Shown piece by piece: positions 38,174-47,257 of a stretch of DNA of 64,000 bases. The stretch lies in assembly GCA_963803735.1 (NCBI GenBank), contig CAWDNV010000011.1, positions 62,001 to 126,000 of the forward strand, read 5' to 3'. A program made the position numbers and the translations under genes. A model generated the notes under the pieces. The model was not told the DNA's origin and did not search any database. It saw nothing but the letters and a program-made list of their open reading frames with translations. Every line of letters starts with the position of its first letter. Positions within the stretch are counted from its first letter, which is position 1. This DNA is from Palsa-189 sp963803735 (lineage in GTDB: Bacteria > Acidobacteriota > Terriglobia > Acidiferrales > UBA7541).

Positions 38174-38361
38174 GAACTGCCATGCCGCCGGGATTTGCGC
38201 CTTTGATAGTGACGTACGATCAATATCGCGGCGATCGCAGCAGCCCCGGCTCCAAGGAAGGGCCCAACATGAATCGGCACACTGAGATAGTGCAGAAGAA
38301 TCACATAGGCCACACCAACCAAAGCTGCGGGAATCAAAATTAGAAAATACGCGCGACTCAT
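38170..38361 (-). CDS. Small two-helix membrane protein
   Basis: 63 residues with two hydrophobic helices (AYFLILIPAALVGVAYVILL and a second at about 33-49) and a basic tail HYQRRKSRRHGSS. No family recognised. It is coupled to queE by an ATGA overlap and lies 13 bases after queD, so it is co-expressed with preQ0 synthesis; a role in that pathway is not shown by sequence. Confidence 0.65.
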   Translation of the reverse strand: MSRAYFLILIPAALVGVAYVILLHYLSVPIHVGPFLGAGAAAIAAILIVRHYQRRKSRRHGSS

Positions 38362-38374
38362 TTCGTGATTTCTC

Positions 38375-38749
38375 TCAGGGTATATAGGTCGCTGAAGTCT
38401 GGTCGGTTTCCCAGACCGTGATGCTTCTGATTCGAGGAGCGTGGCTCATTTGGCGCATCTGTTTGACGGTCTCATCATGCAAAAACTTGGCGATATTTTC
38501 AGCGGACGGATTGATCGCGTCGAAGGGAGCCAGGTCATTCAGGAACTTGTGATCGATGTCGCCAATGAGATCTCGCAAGATTCGTTTGAGGTGCGTGAAA
38601 TCAAAGAGCAGGCCTATAGAATCAAGCTGTTCGCCTTCAAGTTCAACACGCACGCGATAGTTATGACCGTGCGGATTCTCGCACTTGCCCTTGTATCCGC
38701 GCAGGGCGTGTCCGGCAGAAAATGTCTCTTCCACGCTGACTTGAAACAT
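38375..38749 (-). CDS. queD: 6-carboxy-5,6,7,8-tetrahydropterin synthase
   Basis: 124 residues, the normal QueD/6-pyruvoyl-tetrahydropterin-synthase length. Zinc ligands His14, His27 and His29 and catalytic Cys23 are visible in SAGHALRG and KCENPHGHNY. Makes carboxytetrahydropterin from dihydroneopterin triphosphate for queuosine/archaeosine-type deazapurines. First of the four-gene que string; 37 bases from dinG upstream. Confidence 0.93.
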   Translation of the reverse strand: MFQVSVEETFSAGHALRGYKGKCENPHGHNYRVRVELEGEQLDSIGLLFDFTHLKRILRDLIGDIDHKFLNDLAPFDAINPSAENIAKFLHDETVKQMRQMSHAPRIRSITVWETDQTSATYIP

Positions 38750-38786
38750 TTTTTGGCTGATCGGCCGGCCCGGTGGGAAATTTCGC

Positions 38787-40751
38787 CTAACTCGGCGCCT
38801 TCATGAAGCGTTGAACTTCAGCGATGTCCCGGGTGAGGCTATACTCCGGCAGCGACTCGATAAAAATTTTACCATATTGCATGCGCTGGATACGATTATC
38901 GAGAATGGCCAGCACACCCCGGTCAGTTCGGGTGCGTATCAGCCTGCCGAAGCCCTGTTTTAAGGCCAGCACCGCTTCAGGAATCTGATATTCGGTAAAA
39001 GCATTGCGGCCATCCTCAGTGAGCATGCGCACGCGCGCAGCCACTACAGGATCGGTTGGAACCGCGAACGGCAGCCGGTCGATAATCACGCAGGAAAGCT
39101 GTTCGCCGGGAACATCGACGCCCTGCCAAAAGCTCGAAGTTGCGAAGAGAACTGCACCCGGTGTGTTCCGAAAGCGTTCCAGCAACGCCATGCGAGGCGC
39201 CGTTCCCTGGAGAAACACGGGAAATGGCACGCAGGCGCGCACGAGTTCGAAAATTTGGTTCATCTGGCCGTAACTGGTGAACAGGCAAAACGCCCGCCCG
39301 TCCGTCAACTTTAGTAACCGGGAAATCTCCTCCGCTGCTTTGTGCGCAAACGCGGGATTGCGTACGTCGGGCAACCCGGCGGGGATATACAGGAGGGCTT
39401 GCCGCGCATAATCAAATTCGTGCGGCAACACCGTTTCCTGCGCTACCTGCATTCCAAGCCGCTGCTTCAGAAAGTCAAAGCGGCCGCTCACAGCCAGAGT
39501 CGCGGACGTCATTATGATCGTGTCGAAGGCGTCGAAAAGCTGCTCCCGCAGGATCGCACTGACGTCGATCGGCGTAGCGACGACAAATACGCCTTTGCCT
39601 CGCCGCTCGAGCCAATACACGTAGTTCTTTTCGTTTGATTCGAATAGAAACGCGGTCTCGCCGCGCAGCTCGGCGGCCCTGCGTGCGATGACCAATAGCT
39701 CCTCCGGCTTGGAAGGCAGCGCAGCTATCTCACTCTCGAGAGCCTTTAGAGCGCCGATTAGACCGTCATAACGCGATCTGTGCTGCCCCAAAAACGCCTC
39801 GCGGGAGCCTGATTCCATCGCGGAACGGCCTTCCTTGCCGGGCAATACGTCGAAGAACTCATGCACTTTTTCCCGCAACTTTGTCACTCGGCGTAAAAGA
39901 GGAAGCTTCCCCAATTGAGCAATCCGCATGGACTGCTCGGCGTCGCGAGCCAGCTCTTCGAAACGGTAATTCGAAATCTGCCGCCCGAAGTAATCGCTGG
40001 CCACATCTTCGATCTCGTGCGCTTCGTCAAAAATCACCGCCGAGTATTCGGGCAATATGCTGCCGAAATCGTCCTGCCGCAGCGCCAAGTCAGCAAAGAA
40101 GAGGTGGTGATTCACGATGATCAAATCCGCATCGGCAGCCCGGCGATGCATCGCCGTGACAAAACATCTTTCAAACTGCGCGCATTTCTGTCCGGTGCAA
40201 GTTTCCCTTCGCGCATCCAGCTTGGACCAAAGCTCAGCATCGTCCGGCAAAAACGTCAGCTCGGACCTGTCCCCGGTCTCGGTCAAGCGCTCCCAGTCGC
40301 GAATCTGGGTGAACCAATCCAGTTCTTCCATGCCCTTCAGGATCGGCTGTCCCTCCATCTGCTGCACTTTTTGCCGGCAGAGGAAGTTGGAGCGGCCCTT
40401 CATCACAGCGACTTTCAGTTCGGGTGCAAAATGCTTCTGCAGGAAAGGTACGTCCTTTGTAAAAAGCTGTTCTTGCAGTGATTTCGTGGCCGTCGAGATC
40501 ACCACTCTGCGGCCACTGCGAATGGCGGGAATCAGATAAGCAAGGGTCTTCCCTGTGCCCGTTCCTGCTTCCACCAGGAGATGACGCTTGTTCCGAAAAG
40601 CCTCTTCGACAAGCTCGGCCATACATAGCTGGGAGCGACGATGTTCGTAGCCCGCGGGCATACATTTCTCGATCATTCCGCCCGGACCAAACACATCAGC
40701 CATCGTGGGTGAAGGCGCCGGTGAGGCAGAAGCTTTAGCGGAAGGAGTCAT
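38787..40751 (-). CDS. dinG: DinG-family ATP-dependent DNA helicase
   Basis: 654 residues, superfamily 2, XPD-like. Walker A VEAGTGTGKTLAYLIP, the four-cysteine Fe-S region CTGQKCAQFERC, the DEAH box VIFDEAHEIEDV, and C-terminal motifs SSFWQGVDVPGEQLSC and QGFGRLIRTRTDRG. Members unwind 5'-tailed DNA, R-loops and D-loops. The similar YoaA is the alternative. Confidence 0.9.
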   Translation of the reverse strand: MTPSAKASASPAPSPTMADVFGPGGMIEKCMPAGYEHRRSQLCMAELVEEAFRNKRHLLVEAGTGTGKTLAYLIPAIRSGRRVVISTATKSLQEQLFTKDVPFLQKHFAPELKVAVMKGRSNFLCRQKVQQMEGQPILKGMEELDWFTQIRDWERLTETGDRSELTFLPDDAELWSKLDARRETCTGQKCAQFERCFVTAMHRRAADADLIIVNHHLFFADLALRQDDFGSILPEYSAVIFDEAHEIEDVASDYFGRQISNYRFEELARDAEQSMRIAQLGKLPLLRRVTKLREKVHEFFDVLPGKEGRSAMESGSREAFLGQHRSRYDGLIGALKALESEIAALPSKPEELLVIARRAAELRGETAFLFESNEKNYVYWLERRGKGVFVVATPIDVSAILREQLFDAFDTIIMTSATLAVSGRFDFLKQRLGMQVAQETVLPHEFDYARQALLYIPAGLPDVRNPAFAHKAAEEISRLLKLTDGRAFCLFTSYGQMNQIFELVRACVPFPVFLQGTAPRMALLERFRNTPGAVLFATSSFWQGVDVPGEQLSCVIIDRLPFAVPTDPVVAARVRMLTEDGRNAFTEYQIPEAVLALKQGFGRLIRTRTDRGVLAILDNRIQRMQYGKIFIESLPEYSLTRDIAEVQRFMKAPS

Positions 40752-40888
40752 CCAGAGAGCGCGATTCGTACGCTGCTACCATAACACAACGTTCGAGCGA
40801 ACTCCGAGTGAAGCGGATCTCGGGCGAATTGCACTTACAAAATAAAACAGCGGAGATAATCCTGCGGCTTTTGCTTATGGAAGGAAGC

Positions 40889-43633
40889 CTACTGTTCCGC
40901 GACTACGATCGCAGCGGGCCCGGATGTTCCGCCAGACTCATCGATCGAAAATAGTTTGCTTCCGCTGGTAATCGCCACGGTGCTGGGGCCTATATTTCCG
41001 GTTCCGTTGGGACCGAGCGAAACTGTGCCGCTGATGGCTTGGCCGCTCTGCGGCAAGGCGGAGGTAGTGCTCTGGTCGTATGTGCCGGTAAATGCGCCAC
41101 CGCTGGCTATCTGCGCAACGCCGGCTCTATTTGCCACAGTATTGTCCGAAGGATCTTCCGTGCCGAAAATGTAAGTTCCCGCAGAAAACGCTGCGCTTGT
41201 CTGCGGTTCAGCCACGCCGAAGAGTGCGTCCGCACCTACGCCTACCACGAAAGCGGCAATGCCGTCAGTTGGCGTAGTAACGTAAAGAATCGGGAGATTG
41301 TCACCTGGATTCCCCAACACGGTCCGGCCAGAAGCCGCGTCCACGTTGTAAGTAACGCCACTTAGAGTGCTGGTTTGCGCGCCATTCCCCGCACCGTACG
41401 AGTAGACCGTGCCACCCAGCGTCCCTGCTTGAGCTCCTCCGGGCGCCATCGTCAGCAAATCCAGATTCACATCGGCGCTGTCGCCGTTGCTCCCCGTCGC
41501 ATGCACAACATAATTCCCCGAGAGTGAAGAAGCTGTGAAGAAGGTGCCCGTAGCTATGACTCTGCCTACCGAGACGTTGGAGTTATTCACCGGATCAATG
41601 CCAACCACGAACAATTCTGACGCGTTAACGACGTAGATCGCCCAATTGAAAATATCAAATGTTCCTGTCGTTCTCCCCGTCGTCGGCGAAACAGGGTTAA
41701 TTGAGCCCGTGAGGGGCCTCGTATCAGGCGTTGTGATTCCCGCAAAATTCAGGTCGTCCACACCGTTGCTTAAGGACCCGCTGGAATTACTGAACCATCC
41801 TGCCGCATTGATTCGAAAGAACTGATTGTCTTGAGTTGCCCAGCCACCGACCCCGAATGCGTACTGGTTTTGAAGTGCGGTTAGAACGAAAGCGCTCGGG
41901 TCTTGCAGCCGGAGAATTCCCGACTCGCGGCTGCCCTGCCCGTTGCCTGAGCTGTCGTCAAACTCGGTCACGCGTCCCTTGGACGCAATGCCGGAATTGA
42001 TGCCGCCCAGACCAAAGCGAAAAACGGAAGTAGTTCCTCCGGCATTCGTGAGTTGCAGACAGCCGCGATGATCGGCGCCCACGGTATATAGGCTACGGCC
42101 AGGGGTCGAATCAATAGTCAGATGCTGCGGCGAAATCGTATCGTTGATGTCCTCCTCGCCGCCGCTGATCCCTCCACTGCCGTTGGCACTGAAGCCCGCT
42201 GCCATCAGGAGTGGAGTGCCTGTGCCACTGCCCTCGAATCCTTCCATCAGCAGAGCGTAATGTCCATTTAGCAGAGATTCGTTTCCGCTCGGTGCGCCGC
42301 TGCAGCTGTTTGTGACCGTCGAAGTGATCGTAAAAGTGTCGGAACCGGTTTTGGTGGGGTCCGCCACAGACGTTGCTGTTATGGTCGGCTGATTATTGGG
42401 TGCAGATGGAACAGATGTTGGCGGCGTGTAAGTTGCAGTCGTCGTGGTGTTTGATAGCGAGCCACATGCCGGTGAGCAGGCCGAGGCACCCGCAGTAAGC
42501 AGCCAGGTGACGCCCTTCGGCGGATTGCTGAGGTCGTTCTGAACGTGAGCACTGAAAGTGATGCCGCCAGCATTCGCCAAAACCGACGTGAATCTGGTGA
42601 CCGCGACCGAAATGGGCGGAGCGGCCACAATCGTGAAGGTATCCGAATCTGACTTCGTGGAATCGGAGATCGAAATTGCGCTCAGCGTCGGCTTGTTATC
42701 TGGCGCCGTCGGCACCGACGCCGGAGGATTATAAACGATGCTTTCTTGGCCGGCCAAAGTGAGCGTTCCACACGTGGGCTCGCAATTTGTGCCACTGACC
42801 GTCAGCGTCCAACTGGTTCCCGCATTGGACGTGTCGTTTTCTGCGTTGGCCTCGAAAAAGATGCCTGAGCCCCCGGCAACAACGCTCGTGAGCTTGTTCT
42901 GAATTGCAACTGTGATAGCCGGTTGATTAACGGCAAAGCTGTCGGAATCGGACTTCGAACTTTCGTGTACAGCAGTAGCGGTGAGCGTCACGTTGGGCGG
43001 TGCTGTAACTGATGACGGAGGAGTATACGTGATGCTGGTTGGGGTAGCGCCGGTCAAAGTTCCGCACGGGGTCGTGGCGCACGCGGCTGTAAGTGCCCAA
43101 GTGACTCCGCTGTTGGTGGCGTCGTTCTGCACGGTCGCATTAACGACGAACGCGCTGGCTCCCATATTCACAGACATGAATTTATTCGTGATGCTCACCA
43201 CAAGTGCGGGGGTGATGGTGAATGTGTCAGAATCCGATTTGTTTGTTTTTGCCACCGACGTCGCAGTAAGCGTGGGTTGATTGTTGGGCGCGCTCGGTCC
43301 AGAACCAGGAGGGGTGTACGTCACGGCCGAAGAAGTCGCTAGCGATAGCGTTCCACAGTTTGGAGAACATGCGGTGCCGTTGGCCGTGAGATTCCAAGTG
43401 ACGCCGCTATTGCTCGAGTCGTTCTGCACCGTGGCGCTGAATGAAATAGCGGCGGTGCCAGCTTGGAGAGTCGTCACCTTATTGGTGATTGAAACAGAGA
43501 TATTATTCCCGCCATTTCCGTTTCCGGCGCCGGCGCCGCAGCCTGCCAGTAATACCGCGAGAGCCAAGAGCGAGTACCACCCGGCCCTGGCGAAGGCATT
43601 TGCCGCACGTCCAAATGGACGTCTGGTTCCCAT
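40889..43633 (-). CDS. Large lipoprotein with four Ig-like repeats
   Basis: 914 residues. ATG 43633 follows AAGGAG closely; the GTG at 43696 is less likely. Lipobox LLAGC at about residue 32 gives a lipid anchor. Four tandem repeats of about 88 residues (each with ITNK, TVQNDSSNSGVTWxLT, CxPxCGTL, YTPP and SDSDTFTI) cover about 45-400; each holds a conserved Cys pair likely disulfide-bonded. The remaining 500 residues are beta-rich and Gly/Ser-rich, with SGNYVVHATGSNGD-type units. Such proteins are frequent in Acidobacteria and probably sit on the surface; function unknown. Divergent from the lasso cluster (276 bases). Confidence 0.75.
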   Translation of the reverse strand: MGTRRPFGRAANAFARAGWYSLLALAVLLAGCGAGAGNGNGGNNISVSITNKVTTLQAGTAAISFSATVQNDSSNSGVTWNLTANGTACSPNCGTLSLATSSAVTYTPPGSGPSAPNNQPTLTATSVAKTNKSDSDTFTITPALVVSITNKFMSVNMGASAFVVNATVQNDATNSGVTWALTAACATTPCGTLTGATPTSITYTPPSSVTAPPNVTLTATAVHESSKSDSDSFAVNQPAITVAIQNKLTSVVAGGSGIFFEANAENDTSNAGTSWTLTVSGTNCEPTCGTLTLAGQESIVYNPPASVPTAPDNKPTLSAISISDSTKSDSDTFTIVAAPPISVAVTRFTSVLANAGGITFSAHVQNDLSNPPKGVTWLLTAGASACSPACGSLSNTTTTATYTPPTSVPSAPNNQPTITATSVADPTKTGSDTFTITSTVTNSCSGAPSGNESLLNGHYALLMEGFEGSGTGTPLLMAAGFSANGSGGISGGEEDINDTISPQHLTIDSTPGRSLYTVGADHRGCLQLTNAGGTTSVFRFGLGGINSGIASKGRVTEFDDSSGNGQGSRESGILRLQDPSAFVLTALQNQYAFGVGGWATQDNQFFRINAAGWFSNSSGSLSNGVDDLNFAGITTPDTRPLTGSINPVSPTTGRTTGTFDIFNWAIYVVNASELFVVGIDPVNNSNVSVGRVIATGTFFTASSLSGNYVVHATGSNGDSADVNLDLLTMAPGGAQAGTLGGTVYSYGAGNGAQTSTLSGVTYNVDAASGRTVLGNPGDNLPILYVTTPTDGIAAFVVGVGADALFGVAEPQTSAAFSAGTYIFGTEDPSDNTVANRAGVAQIASGGAFTGTYDQSTTSALPQSGQAISGTVSLGPNGTGNIGPSTVAITSGSKLFSIDESGGTSGPAAIVVAEQ

Positions 43634-43909
43634 CAAACTCCTTCCAGGTTCGGGAGTTGAAAAGGGCTCGCCCGAAGAGGTGACCGCGGAGGTCACCCTG
43701 ATGTGGCGTTGACTAGTTAGGATATTAACGCTAGAGATACAGTAAGCGATCCGTTAATCACCTTAGTTTGCTGTAGTTATCGATAACTCTTACGTGACAT
43801 GGGGCTACGCTATACTCCCAGGGGTGAGGGGATGCAACGGTTTGTGAATCAGCAGCTTGTGTAACGCTACTTTGCCCCTCCAATGCGGCGGTAACATTCC
43901 TATACCATC

Positions 43910-44917
43910 ATGACCCATAGAGTCCTTTCGCAACCTTCGCGCAAGCTTCGCAGTTACCGCCTCTACGGTGTGTCGATTTCCAGCGAGCTTGCGCTGCCTT
44001 TTCCTGAACCGCGAGGTTGTATTGAACCGGAGCTTTGTAAAGTGGAAATTCGCCTCTCTAGTGAATCGATCTCGAACACTCTTGGGCCAGGAGCGACCAT
44101 ACAACGCAACCCCTTCTCTGGATTTTATTTCAGCCAAATGCCCGATGCTTCGAGCTATGTGCGCTGGGACGACGTTGGAGAGGTTTTGATTTCGAAAAAT
44201 GGGGAGTTAATCACTTGCCATCCTTTCCCGCAAACCGAGTCGGAATCATTTCACGTCTATCTTCTGGGGCAGGCCCTCTCTTTCGCGCTGGTGAATAAGG
44301 GTTTTGAGCCGGTGCATGCGAGCGCCGTGGCGGTGGGCGATCAGGCTATCGCCTTCATAGGCGATTGCGGGCTCGGCAAATCAACCTTGGCGGCTGCCTT
44401 TCTACAAGCGGGACATCGCCTGCTGACCGACGACCTCCTGCTGTTACAAACTCGAACGCAGTCAATCGTCGCATTTCCGGGCCCGGGACGCATAAAACTC
44501 TTTCCCAAAGTGGCCGGCAAGTTTTTGGCGGACGCTTCGAGCGGCGTTCCCCTGAACCCCAAAACGCAAAAACAGATCATTCCTTTGGACAACAGTCAGG
44601 TCTCCTCCGAGGCCATGCCTCTCGCTGCCGTTTATGTTCTCGCTTCGCCAAACAAGGCACATGATAATTGTGTCCGCATCACGGCCTTAACCGAAAAGGA
44701 AGCCTTCGTTAATTTATTGAGTAACACGTTTAATCGCGTGATCGTCGATCCGGACCGCTTGCGCCGCCATTTCGGCGCCGCGCAAGCCCTTGCTAACGTC
44801 ATGCCAATACGAAAGCTCTCCTATCCGAGATATTTGGAGCGCCTGCCTTTGGTCCGGGAAGCCATTCTCTCCGACCTTTGCGTAGAAAAGTCAGAGATTG
44901 CCGCATGCACGTCTTGA
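43910..44917 (+). CDS. HprK-like kinase of the lasso-peptide cluster
   Basis: 335 residues. C-terminal half resembles HPr kinase: P-loop FIGDCGLGKSTLA (about 149-161), preceded by EPVHASAVAV and followed by LLTDDLLLL with the paired Asp used for catalysis. The N-terminal 120 residues are a separate domain as in HprK-related proteins of RiPP and EPS loci. In some Firmicutes lasso clusters such kinases phosphorylate the peptide's last Ser; here the core has no Ser, so the target is open. Overlaps the next gene by 13 bases. No clear ribosome-binding site before ATG 43910. Confidence 0.8.
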   Translation: MTHRVLSQPSRKLRSYRLYGVSISSELALPFPEPRGCIEPELCKVEIRLSSESISNTLGPGATIQRNPFSGFYFSQMPDASSYVRWDDVGEVLISKNGELITCHPFPQTESESFHVYLLGQALSFALVNKGFEPVHASAVAVGDQAIAFIGDCGLGKSTLAAAFLQAGHRLLTDDLLLLQTRTQSIVAFPGPGRIKLFPKVAGKFLADASSGVPLNPKTQKQIIPLDNSQVSSEAMPLAAVYVLASPNKAHDNCVRITALTEKEAFVNLLSNTFNRVIVDPDRLRRHFGAAQALANVMPIRKLSYPRYLERLPLVREAILSDLCVEKSEIAACTS

Positions 44918-45321
44918 AGCGATTTCTTCGCTTGTCCAAAAGGGAGCGATTGCTCTTATTCCACGCAGCCATTTCGATATTTCTAATTCGGTTGAGTCTC
45001 GCCCTGCTTTCCGTGCGAAACGTTCATCGTCTGGCCGTTAAAATCACCTGGCTTTGTAACGAGTCTCTCAGTGCTGACCGAATCGTGTGGGCCGTGCGGT
45101 CAGCCGCTCGCTTCATTCCTGGATCCACTTGCCTGGTGCAGGCCCTTGCTGCGCAGTCGCTACTAACCCCACACGGCTATAACCCACTCCTTACGATCGG
45201 TGTCGCAAAAAATGAATGTAACCAGTTCGAAGCGCACGCCTGGGTTGTATGCGAGAACGAAGTTTTGATTGGAGGTCAGCAAATGGGAAATTACACTGCT
45301 CTCCTAAAGTTAGGATCCTGA
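44905..45321 (+). CDS. Lasso peptide leader protease (B2 protein)
   Basis: 138 residues. Transglutaminase-like cysteine protease that cuts the leader off the precursor. A basic/hydrophobic N-terminus precedes the catalytic Cys76 in STCLVQALAAQSLL and His111 in EAHAWVV; a clear third (Asp) residue is not obvious (CENEVLIGG follows). Length and layout fit stand-alone B2 proteins, which need a separate B1/RRE. Start ATG 44905 lies inside the end of the kinase gene. Confidence 0.88.
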   Translation: MHVLKRFLRLSKRERLLLFHAAISIFLIRLSLALLSVRNVHRLAVKITWLCNESLSADRIVWAVRSAARFIPGSTCLVQALAAQSLLTPHGYNPLLTIGVAKNECNQFEAHAWVVCENEVLIGGQQMGNYTALLKLGS

Positions 45322-45379
45322 GGTCGGCCTCTTCCCCAGTTCGAGCGCCCTCTGAGAAGCTTATGAGATCACCACTACG

Positions 45380-47257
45380 ATGAGCGGAATCGTCGGTATT
45401 GTTCACTTCGATGGATCTCCAGTGGACTCTGGACTACTCCGGAAGCTCACGGACTTCCTCGTATTCCGCGGCCCCGACGCTCAGCAGACGTGGATCAGGG
45501 ACAACGTCGGATTTGCTCATACGCTGTTTAAAACCACTGAAGAATCTGAACGTGATTCACAGCCGTTGACCCTCGATGGCAAAACCTGGATCGTCGCCGA
45601 TGCTCGGATCGATGCTCGTGAAGAACTTTTCGCCGCACTCAAGGCCGCCGGAGAAATCGATATCGTGCCACCCTGCTGGACTGACGCCGAATTGATTCTG
45701 CGCGCGTATCGAGCATGGGGACTGGATTGCGTCGAGCACCTGCTTGGGGATTTCAGCTTCGGAATTTGGGATGAAACACGGCAACGACTCTTCTGCGCCC
45801 GTGACCATATGGGCGTCAAGCCCTTCTATTATGCCCGACTCGGCCCCTGCGTAATTTTCAGCAATACTCTCGAGTGTATCCGCCGAGATCCACGCATCTC
45901 TGACAAGCTGAACGATCTCGCCATTGCCGATTTCCTATTGTTCGGTTTCAACCAAGAGCTAGCGACCACTTCTTTCGCGGAGATTCGGCGAATTCCGCCA
46001 GCTCATTGCGCCACCTGGTCTCGACATAATTTCAGTATCCGTCGCTATTGGTCCCTGCCCATTGAAGAGCCGATCTTTTACAAGCAAGATGGCGATTACG
46101 TTGCCCATTTCCACAATCTACTACGCGAATCTGTAGCCGACCGTCTTCGTAACAGTCGCGTGTGGGTCTTCATGAGTGGCGGTATCGACTCCCCAACTCT
46201 CGCCTCCACTGCCCTCGATCTGTTGCGACAGCGTTACGCTAACTTCGAATTAGGCGCATTGACGCAGGTGGACTCCTTTGTCCCCGAGGAACGGCGCTAT
46301 GCGGAAACGGTCGCAAACCATTTGGCAATCCCTATCAAATATCAGCCTTGGACTGATGCGAGCAAATTCGATTGGGAAACCATTCCCTTTTCATTACCAG
46401 AGCCACATCCGAACGAGTGCTTGGTTCCCGCGGAGCGTCAATTTTGGGGTCAGTTCGGTCCCTGCAGCCGGGTATTTTTTTATGGAGAAGGGCCTGATAA
46501 CGCGCTCATTATGGATTCGAAGCCTTACCTTTCCTATCTCCTGAGATCTGGCTCCTATCGACGCTTACTCGGCAGCATCCTCATGACACTCTTGGCAGAC
46601 AGACGCCCACCGTTTTCAGGCCGAATTTTACAAGCGATCAAGAACTCCGGTAATGCGGACGGTACTGGAAGATCGGACTATCCGGAATGGCTGAATTCCG
46701 CCTTCGAGTACCGGCTTCAATTGCGCGAACGGTGGCACGCCCTGAACTTTCCTGACGCACCCGGGCATACGATCCGCCCCAAAGGCTACGCATCACTACA
46801 AAGTCCGCGCTGGCAAGCGATGTTCGAAGGCTTCGACCCTGGGGTCACCAAAACCTCCTATGAGGTACGTCATCCTTTCGTGGATATACGTATGCTCCAA
46901 TTCTTGTTGGCAGTTCCCTCCTTGCCTTGGTGCCGGTCCAAGTACCTCCTCCGTAAATCCATGGCCGGCAGGTTGCCGCAGTCTGTCCTCCGTCGCAGAA
47001 AGAAAAGCGTGGATATGCGCCCGGTTCGAAAGTTCATTGCAAGTCTTTGTGCGGCGCCCTTTCGGCCAACCGAAGAGATACGAGCCTTTGTGGATCTCGA
47101 GCGGCTTTCCCACCCAGGGGCTACTCATGATATTGAAAGCCTTCTTCGCTTACGTAGCCTGAATCATTGGTTGCAAAATTCGTATCGAAGTTCAGATAAT
47201 CATGTGGAAAGGGTTCCTTGTGAGCGATTCACCGGAAAAGCCAGCACAATCGGCTAA
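45380..47257 (+). CDS. Lasso peptide cyclase (asparagine-synthase-like, C protein)
   Basis: 625 residues. Adenylates the ring Asp/Glu side chain of the core and closes the macrolactam. The AsnB layout is complete, but residue 2 is Ser (MSGIVGIVHF) where glutamine-hydrolysing enzymes have the nucleophile Cys, the expected loss in lasso cyclases. The PP-loop VFMSGGIDSPTLAS is intact. The 3' end overlaps the precursor gene by 38 bases. A silent glutaminase in an ordinary AsnB is the alternative but the neighbours decide for a cyclase. Confidence 0.9.
   Translation: MSGIVGIVHFDGSPVDSGLLRKLTDFLVFRGPDAQQTWIRDNVGFAHTLFKTTEESERDSQPLTLDGKTWIVADARIDAREELFAALKAAGEIDIVPPCWTDAELILRAYRAWGLDCVEHLLGDFSFGIWDETRQRLFCARDHMGVKPFYYARLGPCVIFSNTLECIRRDPRISDKLNDLAIADFLLFGFNQELATTSFAEIRRIPPAHCATWSRHNFSIRRYWSLPIEEPIFYKQDGDYVAHFHNLLRESVADRLRNSRVWVFMSGGIDSPTLASTALDLLRQRYANFELGALTQVDSFVPEERRYAETVANHLAIPIKYQPWTDASKFDWETIPFSLPEPHPNECLVPAERQFWGQFGPCSRVFFYGEGPDNALIMDSKPYLSYLLRSGSYRRLLGSILMTLLADRRPPFSGRILQAIKNSGNADGTGRSDYPEWLNSAFEYRLQLRERWHALNFPDAPGHTIRPKGYASLQSPRWQAMFEGFDPGVTKTSYEVRHPFVDIRMLQFLLAVPSLPWCRSKYLLRKSMAGRLPQSVLRRRKKSVDMRPVRKFIASLCAAPFRPTEEIRAFVDLERLSHPGATHDIESLLRLRSLNHWLQNSYRSSDNHVERVPCERFTGKASTIG

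Noticed and set aside
43809..43818. GCTATACTCC as promoter of the lasso kinase gene
   Set aside because: The same 10-mer lies at the start of polA and once inside dinG (38837), and no -35 element accompanies it here; the spacing to the ATG is also about 95 bases. Too weak to annotate.
47202..47219. ATG 47202 as start of the lasso precursor
   Set aside because: GGAAAGGG would then lie inside the gene; GTG 47220 has it at the right distance.
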